Shown: piece by piece, positions 18,145 to 26,750 of the stretch | Layout: every line of letters starts with the position of its first letter | How positions within the stretch are numbered: the stretch's first letter is position 1 | Origin: an archaeon 13_2_20CM_2_53_6 | Lineage (GTDB): Archaea > Thermoproteota > Bathyarchaeia > 40CM-2-53-6 | Direction of reading: 5' to 3' | DNA length: 55,466 nt | NCBI GenBank assembly: GCA_001915065.1 | Contig: MNDT01000062.1 | Span: 1-55,466, forward strand | Translations under genes and position numbers: made by a program | The notes under the pieces: generated by a model | What the model was told of the DNA's origin: nothing | The model's database searches: none | Seen by the model: only the letters and a program-made list of their open reading frames with translations

Positions 18145-19458
18145 TCAGAACTTGAGCTTCTCCCGGTACGCTGGCAAGTCTAGAAATCCATGTCCAGAGA
18201 CATTGAACGCTATGACCTTCTCCAAGTTCCTTCGCTTGCATTCTAGAGCCTGGTCTATCGCAGCTCGTATGGCATAGGCGGACTCGGGAGCAGGCAGAAA
18301 CCCTTCAACCTGGACGAAAGTCTTAGCCGCTTCAAACACAACTCGTTCATCGTCGGGGTATGCCACAGCCTCCACGTGTCCGAGATGCTTGAGGTAGCTG
18401 ATCAGAGGAGCAGCCGCATGATACCGGAGCCCATCCGCTTTGATTGGAGTCATTTCAGTCTGGTGGCCGAGAGTGAACATCTTCAACAACGGAGTCTTCT
18501 CTGCATGGTCGCCATAGTCGTACCTGTACTCGCCCTTGGAAAGGTTAGGCGCCGAGGATGATTGCGCAGCGAGGAATCTGCACTCTCGCTTCCCCCTCAC
18601 AACCTCTCCCGCGAAGGGAAGGATGAAGCCTCCGAAGTTGCTGCCTCCTCCTAGGCAGCCGATCATAATATCAGGCTTCTCGTCGATCAGGTCAAACTGT
18701 TTCATCGTCTCTAGCCCGATGATCGACTGGTGAATCAGCACATGATTGAGCACGCTCCCCAGGCAGTATGCATAACCTGGGTTCTGTTCGGCATACTCCA
18801 ATCCCTCCGAGACTGCTATGCCCAGACTGCCAGCCTGACCAGCATTCTTCTGTAACAGATCCCGACCAACAGACGTTTCGCTGCTCGGAGAAGCGAATAC
18901 CTTCCCTCCATAGAGGCGCATGAGCGCTCTTCGGTCCGGTTTCCAGTCGTAGACTGACCGGACCCAGAAAATCACACATTTGAGACCCTGAAGACTCGTA
19001 GCGTAGGCTAGTGCTGTCCCCCACTGGCCCGCACCAGTCTCGGTCGAGACACCGACAAGCCCCTCTTCTGCCGCATAGTAGGCCTGAGCGAGAGCAGTAT
19101 TGACCTTGTGCGACCCGGTGGGAGAGAGATCCTCCCTCTTGTAGTAGAGCCGCGCAGGGGTTTTGAGATACTTTTCGAGCCGTCGTGCACGGTAGAGGGG
19201 CCGAGGCCGCCCGGCCTGACGATAAAGGTCCTGAACGTCGCTGGGAATAGAGATCCACCTATCGGTCGAAGTCTCCTGCTGAAGGCAGTGTTTCAGGAGG
19301 ACCTTCGAGAGGAACTCAAGCCGGGAGGGACCCTCATCCGGATCCTTGGGTCGCGGAAAATCTCCGGGAAGATCTGCAAGAATGTTATACCAAGAACCTG
19401 GAAGGTCGTCGGGGTTGAGAACAACCTGGTCTCGCGCCTTTACTAGGGCCTTTTGCAA
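18145..19458 (-). CDS. trpB2: Tryptophan synthase beta-like (TrpB2 type)
   Basis: RPRPLYRARRLEK...YYKREDLSPTGSHKVNTALAQAYYA, GGGSNFGG phosphate-binding motif, extended N-terminus. Confidence 0.95.
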   Translation of the reverse strand: MQKALVKARDQVVLNPDDLPGSWYNILADLPGDFPRPKDPDEGPSRLEFLSKVLLKHCLQQETSTDRWISIPSDVQDLYRQAGRPRPLYRARRLEKYLKTPARLYYKREDLSPTGSHKVNTALAQAYYAAEEGLVGVSTETGAGQWGTALAYATSLQGLKCVIFWVRSVYDWKPDRRALMRLYGGKVFASPSSETSVGRDLLQKNAGQAGSLGIAVSEGLEYAEQNPGYAYCLGSVLNHVLIHQSIIGLETMKQFDLIDEKPDIMIGCLGGGSNFGGFILPFAGEVVRGKRECRFLAAQSSSAPNLSKGEYRYDYGDHAEKTPLLKMFTLGHQTEMTPIKADGLRYHAAAPLISYLKHLGHVEAVAYPDDERVVFEAAKTFVQVEGFLPAPESAYAIRAAIDQALECKRRNLEKVIAFNVSGHGFLDLPAYREKLKF

Positions 19459-19518
19459 CTCAGTAACCGGGCTCTCTTGAGCAAGCCGAGAATTAAGCCT
19501 TCAAAAAGACGCTGAGTC

Positions 19519-20094
19519 TCACCAATGCTGGGAGTGAACCACCTGGCTCAAAGGTCGTCTTCCACGATCAAGCGATGGCGATGGAACATGTCTATCATAG
19601 TCAGGGTACCCAATTGAGATCACTCCCACCGGGACGAAATCATCTGGAATCCCCAGTTCCTTTCTGAGAAGGTCGGGTCTGAACGCGCCTGCCAGATAGG
19701 CCGCCAAGCCCTCGTCAACGACGGCAAGAAGGACGAGTAGCGAAGCACAGCCAGCGTCAAAGTACCAGTAGGGTACAGGCCATTCAATCTCAGTGCCGTT
19801 CGGGCGGATCTTGTCAGGCTCATGATACCTATCATGGTAGAGCTTCTCACTAACACAAGGCACCATCAGCACCGGAGCGTCTCCCCGGAGCCTGTTCAAT
19901 TCTCGAATTCTGCGGACCCGCTCAGGCTCAGTCACGACGATAAAGGCCATGCCCTGGCTGAAACCAGCGCTTGGATAGTGCTGCGCCAGTTCAACTATAC
20001 GACCGACCTTTTCCTCTGGAACAGGCAACGGTTTGAACGCTCGGATCATCCGCCTCTTCCGAACCACCCGTTCGAATTCCATGCGACTGCCCAT
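19519..20094 (-). CDS. Nitroreductase-family protein
   Basis: FERVVRKRRMIRAFKPLPVPEEKVGRIVELAQHYPSAGFSQG. Confidence 0.85.
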   Translation of the reverse strand: MGSRMEFERVVRKRRMIRAFKPLPVPEEKVGRIVELAQHYPSAGFSQGMAFIVVTEPERVRRIRELNRLRGDAPVLMVPCVSEKLYHDRYHEPDKIRPNGTEIEWPVPYWYFDAGCASLLVLLAVVDEGLAAYLAGAFRPDLLRKELGIPDDFVPVGVISIGYPDYDRHVPSPSLDRGRRPLSQVVHSQHW

Positions 20095-20138
20095 CGAGGA
20101 ACCCTCTTGAAAAGAATGCTCTGAAAGAATTCGCGCGT

Positions 20139-20309
20139 CTAGCCTGTTCTTGCCGCCGCCTCTTCGCTAGTCCCGGGCATCTGCCCGATCGACTTACGCG
20201 GGAAGCTTAGCACTCGGCCGTGCGCTTTCATAATGTGCTCCCGCAACTGCTCCTCAGACTCTATGAACTGCAGAAAGGCGGAATCGCAGTAGGGACACGT
20301 ATACTTCAT
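20139..20309 (-). CDS. 56-aa C2H2-type zinc-finger protein
   Basis: Hand translation: MKYTCPYCDSAFLQFIESEEQLREHIMKAHGRVLSFPRKSIGQMPGTSEEAAARTG; C-x2-C...H-x4-H. Below the length cutoff of the ORF track. Confidence 0.6.
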   Translation of the reverse strand: MKYTCPYCDSAFLQFIESEEQLREHIMKAHGRVLSFPRKSIGQMPGTSEEAAARTG

Positions 20310-20385
20310 ACGACTGGACTAGCAATAGCCTAATGAGACCGTTAAGCATTACTCTCCACGAAGTGCCCAACCTAGACACGAAGAG

Positions 20386-20613
20386 TCAATCCCGTTCTTT
20401 TTCCAGCTTCTCGACTGGTCGCTGCCGACGCTGAAACGCAGAGAGACCTACAAGGATCGCTGCAGCTTCTGCAAAGGCGACGAGAACGAGCACAGATCCT
20501 GCAAGCGTGACTTTGAAGCCGGAGGACAAGGCTCCCAATAGGCCCCCGATTCCAATAAGCAGAACAAACGCGAGCGTCAGACTCCGGGATGAATTGTTGT
20601 GCTTCCGGAACAT
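20386..20613 (-). CDS. Small membrane protein
   Basis: Two hydrophobic stretches and a basic C-terminus. Confidence 0.45.
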   Translation of the reverse strand: MFRKHNNSSRSLTLAFVLLIGIGGLLGALSSGFKVTLAGSVLVLVAFAEAAAILVGLSAFQRRQRPVEKLEKERD

Positions 20614-20818
20614 TCCCTTGTTGGAATCTGGAGATAGCTGCTCCTAATAGAAAAGAGTCGTCTACCTTTGTCCCTGCAAAAGATTCCAATCCCCTTAAAT
20701 TCGATCCATTATAGCAGAGATGTTTCCTCTAGGACGCCGGCTCTCTTGTTTCCGGCCTAAATTCGAGCGCAAGATTCGGAGTCAAAGTACTTATTCGAAG
20801 CAGGAAAGATTGTCTCTC

Positions 20819-21922
20819 ATGTTGAATACCCAGCAGACAAATTTTGAGCTGGAGGATGTTGCCAGGAACCGTCAAGGCCTGGCATCGGAAGCTGACAAGT
20901 GGAAGGCGATTCTCGCTAGAGATAAGACCCAAGACGGGACATTCGTTTTTGGAGTCCGTTCGACAGGAATCTACTGCAAACCTTCGTGTCCAGCCAGACA
21001 CCCTCACATTGAACAGGTTGTATTCTTCTCTGGACCCGGCGAGGCGGAACAGTCCGGATTCCGAGCGTGCAAACGATGCCGTCCTAGAGAGCAGAGGAGT
21101 TCACAAAGAACAGAACTGGTCCAACGGGTCTGCGAATTCATAGAACACCACCTAGACGAGAAACTGACTCTCACCAACCTCAGTCGAGAGGCAAGTCTAA
21201 GCCCATTCCATTTCCAGCGGACCTTCAAGAGAATCCTCGGAATCTCCCCCCGCCAGTACATAGAAGCCCGACGCCTCGAGAAGGTCAGAAGATCCCTGAG
21301 ACGTGGCGAGACCGTGACCGACGCCCTCTACGGAGCCGGCTTCACTTCTAGGGGTAGACTCTACGAAAAGTCTCCGGCCCAGCTCGGGGTCAACCCGGGC
21401 ACATTCAGAAGAGGCGGTGAAGGACTGTCGATACACTATACGATCATAGACTCTCCAATAGGACGGCTACTGCTAGGAGCAACCGGGACGGGAATATGCG
21501 CCGTCTGCATTGGTGCCTCAGACGAAGCTGTCGAAGCCGCGCTGAAGGAGGACTACTATGCCGCGGACCTATACCGAAACGATCGTCAGATGAAGAGGTG
21601 GGCCGAGGAATTCGCAAAGTACTTTGACGGCAGAGAGTTCCCGGCGGGCTTGCCAATAGATGTACAGGCAACGGCCTTTCAATGGAGAGTCTGGAAACAG
21701 ATCCAGGCCATACCATACGGCAAGACCTCCACCTATAGCGAGATCGCCGAGACACTTGGCAAACCCCGGGCAGTTCGGGCAGTTGCCAATGCATGCGCCA
21801 GCAACCATGTGGCAATCCTGATCCCGTGCCATAGAGTCGTTGGAAAGAAAGGCGACCTCCGAGGCTATCGATGGGGAGTCAAGAGAAAACAAACACTGCT
21901 TTCCCTAGAAGGACATCGCTGA
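20819..21922 (+). CDS. ada: Bifunctional Ada-like regulator / O6-methylguanine-DNA methyltransferase
   Basis: STGIYCKPSCPARHP...FRACKRCRP, AraC-type HTH, IPCHRVV active site. Confidence 0.95.
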   Translation: MLNTQQTNFELEDVARNRQGLASEADKWKAILARDKTQDGTFVFGVRSTGIYCKPSCPARHPHIEQVVFFSGPGEAEQSGFRACKRCRPREQRSSQRTELVQRVCEFIEHHLDEKLTLTNLSREASLSPFHFQRTFKRILGISPRQYIEARRLEKVRRSLRRGETVTDALYGAGFTSRGRLYEKSPAQLGVNPGTFRRGGEGLSIHYTIIDSPIGRLLLGATGTGICAVCIGASDEAVEAALKEDYYAADLYRNDRQMKRWAEEFAKYFDGREFPAGLPIDVQATAFQWRVWKQIQAIPYGKTSTYSEIAETLGKPRAVRAVANACASNHVAILIPCHRVVGKKGDLRGYRWGVKRKQTLLSLEGHR

Positions 21923-22251
21923 GACTGACCTCAATACTCTACAACCTACGAGACGGCACCTGTCAAGCTGTTCCGGGGCTTACTGTTACCATTCACGGTT
22001 ACCAAACCCGTTACCATCCAAGAAATCTCAAAAGCGTTAATCCTCGCGACACGAGAGTGCGACCTTGAAAGATCTAGCATAGCGAAATCCTCCTCAAAAG
22101 AGAAGACTATCAATTTCAATCCCCGAGTACGCCTAGTAGGACACTTTCGCCGAACAGCCGGGAGGTTACCAGCCAACTTCGCTCCCAGCCCAGCCGGCAG
22201 CTCACACTTATCACGCGGCAACTATCCTCGGGCTCGACGGAGCAAGTCTGC

Positions 22252-23541
22252 TTGTCCAACCCGAACACTACTCTACGAAAGGCGGTGACAACCCGCTATG
22301 CGGTAGCCTTGTACATGAGCTCAGTCCTAGGCTCAGGAATCCTCGTCCTTCCCGGACTGGCCGCCCAGATAGCAGGACCCGCATCACTGATCGCCTGGGT
22401 CGGACTCTCGCTCGCGAGCTATCCGCTTGCCTACACTTTTGCCAGTCTTTCCACCCGTAGACCAGAATCCGGAGGGGTGTATGGCTTCGCCAGAGAGAGC
22501 TTTGGGCCTCGTGCGGCTAACGCCGTCAGCTGGCTCTTCATCATATGGTACATCTCCGGAGCACCCGTGGTCACTGTCATCGCAGCCTCCTACCTGGCCT
22601 ACGCTGTACCGATGAGCCGAACTCTCATCTACATAATCGCCGGGAGCATCATGCTAGCAGCGTTTCTCATCAACTATCGTGGGATAATCGTCAGCAGCAG
22701 AGTTCAGCTGGCAGTCATCACCGCTATCGTCGGACTGCTCGTCACTGCAGTAATAGCATCAGCACCATCCGTCAACAGCTCCAACTTCTCCCCCTTCTTC
22801 CCCCAAGGGCTATTACCCATCGGGGTCAGCGCCGCCCTCATCTTCTGGTCGTATCTGGGATACGAGAACGTTTCCAACGTGGCTGAGGAGTTCAAGAATC
22901 CCGAGAGAGACTTCCACCGAAGCATCCTCTACAGCGTAGCAATCATCAGCCTACTCTACACCTCCGTTGCAGTATCCGCCATCGGCACACAGGCCTACAA
23001 AGCAGGTGGAAACATAGCACCCTTCGCCGTCATGCTGTCCAACGCGCTAGGAACATATGGTGCGATCGGAACGGCAGTACTCGCCATCGTCATAATCTTC
23101 GGCACAGTCAACGTCTACACAACAGGCATATCGCGAGTCATCTACGCCACCGCCAAGGAAGGAGGGCTTCCGAGATTCCTCGACAAGGTCCACGCCCGGA
23201 CCCGGGTCCCGCACCGGACTCTAATGTTGCTACTGGGACTATCATGGCTCACACTCGCCCTATTCTACTTCCTAAATGTGGACCTAGCGAGTGAGCTGTT
23301 GATTCCTAGCGGAGCGGCTATACTCGTGTACGTTGTGGGATCAACGTCAGGCATCAGACTCTTGAAGGCCCGCGGCGTGAAGAGAACTTTTCCATGGATC
23401 TCGCTCCTGATCTCGATAATCATGATCCCCTTTGTTGGACTGTTAATCTTCATCAGTCTAGCATTCGCAGCCACTGGCTTCCTCTACAAGCGAGGCAAAC
23501 CCGAGCCGAGTGAACAAGCCAACGGACCCCGAATAGAATAA
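22252..23541 (+). CDS. APC-family amino acid permease
   Basis: Multi-TM; SSVLGSGILVLPGLAAQIAGPASLIAW. Confidence 0.95.
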   Translation: MSNPNTTLRKAVTTRYAVALYMSSVLGSGILVLPGLAAQIAGPASLIAWVGLSLASYPLAYTFASLSTRRPESGGVYGFARESFGPRAANAVSWLFIIWYISGAPVVTVIAASYLAYAVPMSRTLIYIIAGSIMLAAFLINYRGIIVSSRVQLAVITAIVGLLVTAVIASAPSVNSSNFSPFFPQGLLPIGVSAALIFWSYLGYENVSNVAEEFKNPERDFHRSILYSVAIISLLYTSVAVSAIGTQAYKAGGNIAPFAVMLSNALGTYGAIGTAVLAIVIIFGTVNVYTTGISRVIYATAKEGGLPRFLDKVHARTRVPHRTLMLLLGLSWLTLALFYFLNVDLASELLIPSGAAILVYVVGSTSGIRLLKARGVKRTFPWISLLISIIMIPFVGLLIFISLAFAATGFLYKRGKPEPSEQANGPRIE

Positions 23542-23566
23542 TAACAATCGGTTCTCAGTCCTCATC

Positions 23567-23865
23567 ATGGTCGTTGTAGTTTCAAACAGAATCCCCGTCA
23601 AAAAGGGCCACGAGGAAGAGTTCGAGCGCCGATGGAAAACCGAAAGTGGAGCATCGCTAACAGTCCAGGATTCATTCGGACCGAGGTCCTACGACCAGTC
23701 AAAGGCGAGAGTTACATCGTGGTCACGCACTGGCAGTCAATGAAGGAGTTCGAAGACTGGACTAACAGCGACGCGTTCATGGAATCCCATTCAAACGCGC
23801 CGCCACGCGAGGCCTTCTCCGGTCCCAGCCAATTGGAGATACACGAAGTAATAGCTGAACGATAG
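23567..23865 (+). pseudogene. Antibiotic biosynthesis monooxygenase (ABM/HmoA-like), frameshifted
   Basis: Frame 1 from ATG 23567: MVVVVSNRIPVKKGHEEEFERRWK; family-like sequence continues in another frame as NRKWSIANSPGFIRTEVLRPVKGESYIVVTHWQSMKEFEDWT. Shift lies at the A4 run 23636..23639. Confidence 0.8.
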
Positions 23866-23920
23866 CTCGACCCTCGATGAGGATCTAACAGAAGAACAGA
23901 TCTACAGCCCCTCTGGCGAG

Positions 23921-25099
23921 GTGCAGCCCGTGAAGACGGACTTCTGCGTGCTAGGCGGAGGCATAATGGGTCTCGCCACAGCGTGCACCCTCAGCGAGAC
24001 GAGCGACTCCCAAGTCCTAGTCCTAGACCGACACGGAGTCGGAAGTGAATATTCCAGCTCGAACGACGTAAACCGAGTCTTCCGATACTCCTACGGAAGC
24101 GACCAGCTGTACACGAAAATGGCCGTTGAGAGCCAGAAGCTTTGGAGAAAGTTGGAAGAAGAATCGGGACAAGAGCTTCTCCTCCCGACGGGCCTTCTGC
24201 TTCTCCAAGGCGCAGACGAGAACGCCAACAGGTTCAACGAAGCCAGCTACAGAACTCTGTCGCACTTGAAACTGGGAGCGGATAGACTTGACAAGGAAGA
24301 CCTGAAGAAACGTTTTCCTCAGTTCAGATCTGAAGAAGCATTCTTCGACCCTCATGGCGGAGTCCTGTTAGCATCAAAGGCCCTTCTAGCACTCGAGTCT
24401 CTGGCCAAAGCTGCTGGTGTGAAGTTTCAACAAGGACAGGCTCGAGACATAGTCTTTGAAGAGCATCCTTACATTAAGATTGATACGCAAGAGAAGATTG
24501 AGTTTCGAAAACTCGTGGTCACTATTGGACCATGGTCCAATAGACTACTTAGAAACGGGCTCACCTCGATAAGACCGACGCGACAACAACTCGTCTACTT
24601 CAAGCCCCACGGAGGGCTAGACCATTTCCGCCCAAACTCATGCCCCGTCTTCTTCACCGACAGACATTACGGTCTGCCGGCAGCAGGCATCGATGCAGTC
24701 AAACTGTCACCAAAAGAGTTGTTTGAGTCAGTAGACCCTGAGTCGGCCAAGAGATCAGTTGACGATGAGCAGATCGTCGATTGTAGAGAGGCCTGCCGGA
24801 GGTTCGTCCCTGACCTTGCGGATGGCGAAGTTGTTCAGACCAAAGTCTGTCTTTATGATATGACAGAAAACTCGGACTTTGTAATGGACAAGGATCCAGA
24901 GCGAACCAACGTGGTCTACGGGTACGGCTTCTCAGGACACGGATTCAAGTTTGCACCGCTGATAGGAAAGCTGCTTGCCGAGCTCACACAAGACGAGAAA
25001 CCCGGCTTCAATCTGGAAAGATTCTCTATCCTCCCCGCCCGGAGAAGGACCCCGGCCCTAGGGGCTCACCTAGGCAAGGGCGAGTATAGTGGCCAGTAA
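23921..25099 (+). CDS. FAD-dependent oxidoreductase, sarcosine/N-methyltryptophan oxidase-like (DAO)
   Basis: CVLGGGIMGLATACTL...SSSNDVNRVFRYSYG...YGYGFSGHGFKFAPLIG. Confidence 0.9.
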   Translation: MQPVKTDFCVLGGGIMGLATACTLSETSDSQVLVLDRHGVGSEYSSSNDVNRVFRYSYGSDQLYTKMAVESQKLWRKLEEESGQELLLPTGLLLLQGADENANRFNEASYRTLSHLKLGADRLDKEDLKKRFPQFRSEEAFFDPHGGVLLASKALLALESLAKAAGVKFQQGQARDIVFEEHPYIKIDTQEKIEFRKLVVTIGPWSNRLLRNGLTSIRPTRQQLVYFKPHGGLDHFRPNSCPVFFTDRHYGLPAAGIDAVKLSPKELFESVDPESAKRSVDDEQIVDCREACRRFVPDLADGEVVQTKVCLYDMTENSDFVMDKDPERTNVVYGYGFSGHGFKFAPLIGKLLAELTQDEKPGFNLERFSILPARRRTPALGAHLGKGEYSGQ

Positions 25100-25501
25100 G
25101 ACAGCCACTGCCAGAGCCTCAACATGCATCCTCAGTGCCCTCCGTCGGTCGAGCTTCTTCCAATCCTCCGACCCGACTCTGTTCACAGTCTTAGACCGGT
25201 TGGATGCGAAGCCCATCGGCTCGTGGAAGTCATAGGTGCCACGGGCTGCGTGAAGGACACAAAACGACGTTGATCCCTCCAGAGCTGCCAACATCCCGGC
25301 ATACAATGGCAGAACGAGGGCAAGCCTGACTACCCAGACCACTTGGGTTAGGGCGGTTACTCCGAGAATTACCGATAGTGCGATAAGGACGGCTCCTGTG
25401 GAGAGCCGTATGGCCCTGCCCCGGCTACCAATGTTGCACTTTCCGGGGGTGTATTCGGGGGTCATTCCTGACCAGTTTTTACAGATAGTAACAAGCTTCA
25501 T
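25070..25501 (-). CDS. DUF4395/DUF2892-like small membrane protein
   Basis: CNIGSRGRAIRLSTGAVLIALSVILGV...; alternative start at 25465. Confidence 0.6.
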   Translation of the reverse strand: MKLVTICKNWSGMTPEYTPGKCNIGSRGRAIRLSTGAVLIALSVILGVTALTQVVWVVRLALVLPLYAGMLAALEGSTSFCVLHAARGTYDFHEPMGFASNRSKTVNRVGSEDWKKLDRRRALRMHVEALAVAVLLATILALA

Positions 25502-25513
25502 TTGGGCCCCATG

Positions 25514-25521
25514 GTATATAG
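25514..25521 (+). promoter_or_regulatory. TATA-box-like element upstream of tfb
   Basis: GTATATAG about 95 bp upstream of the likely ATG at 25616. Confidence 0.4.
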
Positions 25522-25615
25522 ATTGGCAGAGATGGCGGGCGCCTCCACCGTTACCGAGGAAAAGGATCAACTCGCCCCAGCCCAGACCCCGCAGACCTAC
25601 CCGGTCCAGGGACGG

Positions 25616-26560
25616 ATGATGAGCGCGCGGAGGACCAGACCCCGGGACGAAGTGGGACACTACGTCTGTCCCAACTGTGGAAGCCCTAGCTTGGTAAGGG
25701 ACGCAGAGACGGGCGAAGTCATATGCACCAATTGCGGCTTCGTTCTGTCAGACCCGACAGAGCAGTATGCTGCACCAGTCCCGAGACGTACCGAAGAGGG
25801 TCTTCTAGAAAGCCAGTCCGGACCGCCTGGAAGATTCTCCGCCTTCGACAAGAACCTCTCCACGATCATCTCTCGCGCCCAAGCGTCTAACCGGAACATT
25901 AGCGCCGACGAGAGGCTCCAGCTCTGGCGGCTCCGGCGCACCCAGCTGCGTGCATCGGCCGGTTCGTCAATGGCGCGGAACCTCTCCCGAGCGATGAGCC
26001 AGCTTAGAGGACTCTCCGGTCGCCTAAACCTTCCCGAAGTTGTTACAGAAAGAGCTGCGCTGATGTACCGTCGAGCGCTCAACAAGGGTCTCGTCCGAGG
26101 ACGACCCATAAATGGTATGGTGGCGGCGTCAACTTATGCTGCCTGTAGACTCACAGACGTACCGCGCTCGCTGAGCGAGATTGCAAAAGCGTCGGGTATG
26201 AGCCGGAAACTGCTCGCTCACTATTACAGAGCTCTTGTCCGCTCACTTGATGTGACCATGGCCATTGAGGATCCACTTAAGAGAGTGTCAAAGATCGCTT
26301 CGCGCGCCGGTGCTGACTCTCAGACTGAGATGCTGGCAGGGAAGATTCTGCGAGAAGCCATTCGACTAAGGGTTAACGTTGGAAAGGATCCTGATGGATT
26401 GGCAGCCGCCGCGCTGGACCTAGCAGCAAGAATTCGAGGCTCAATGGTCATGCAGCGAGACCTTGCGAAAGCTGCCGGCGTATCCGAGGTCACCATTCGA
26501 AGCCGCATGAGAGACCTCAAAACGGCCGCGAAGTCTCTAGGATTGCCCGACGTAGCATAA
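25616..26560 (+). CDS. tfb: Transcription initiation factor IIB (TFB)
   Basis: N-terminal zinc ribbon YVCPNCGSPSLVRDAETGEVICTNCGFVL and two cyclin-like repeats. Confidence 0.95.
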   Translation: MMSARRTRPRDEVGHYVCPNCGSPSLVRDAETGEVICTNCGFVLSDPTEQYAAPVPRRTEEGLLESQSGPPGRFSAFDKNLSTIISRAQASNRNISADERLQLWRLRRTQLRASAGSSMARNLSRAMSQLRGLSGRLNLPEVVTERAALMYRRALNKGLVRGRPINGMVAASTYAACRLTDVPRSLSEIAKASGMSRKLLAHYYRALVRSLDVTMAIEDPLKRVSKIASRAGADSQTEMLAGKILREAIRLRVNVGKDPDGLAAAALDLAARIRGSMVMQRDLAKAAGVSEVTIRSRMRDLKTAAKSLGLPDVA

Positions 26561-26750
26561 GGCTGTCACCCGCCGGGATTCGAACAGGTAACGCCACTCT
26601 AAACCCCCTTAGAACGAGCGGTGCCTCCGCAAGGAGGGTATGAGGCCAGCCGCTGAAAATGCTGGCATAGGTTGTGCCTAGAGGCCGGAGACTACGCTAC
26701 CATACATAGACGCCACTCTGGACTCCGCTGCGATCATAGCGGACGCCTTA

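Noticed and set aside
21946-22221. 91-aa minus ORF between ada and the permease
   Set aside because: Composition not protein-like; more likely a regulatory intergenic region.
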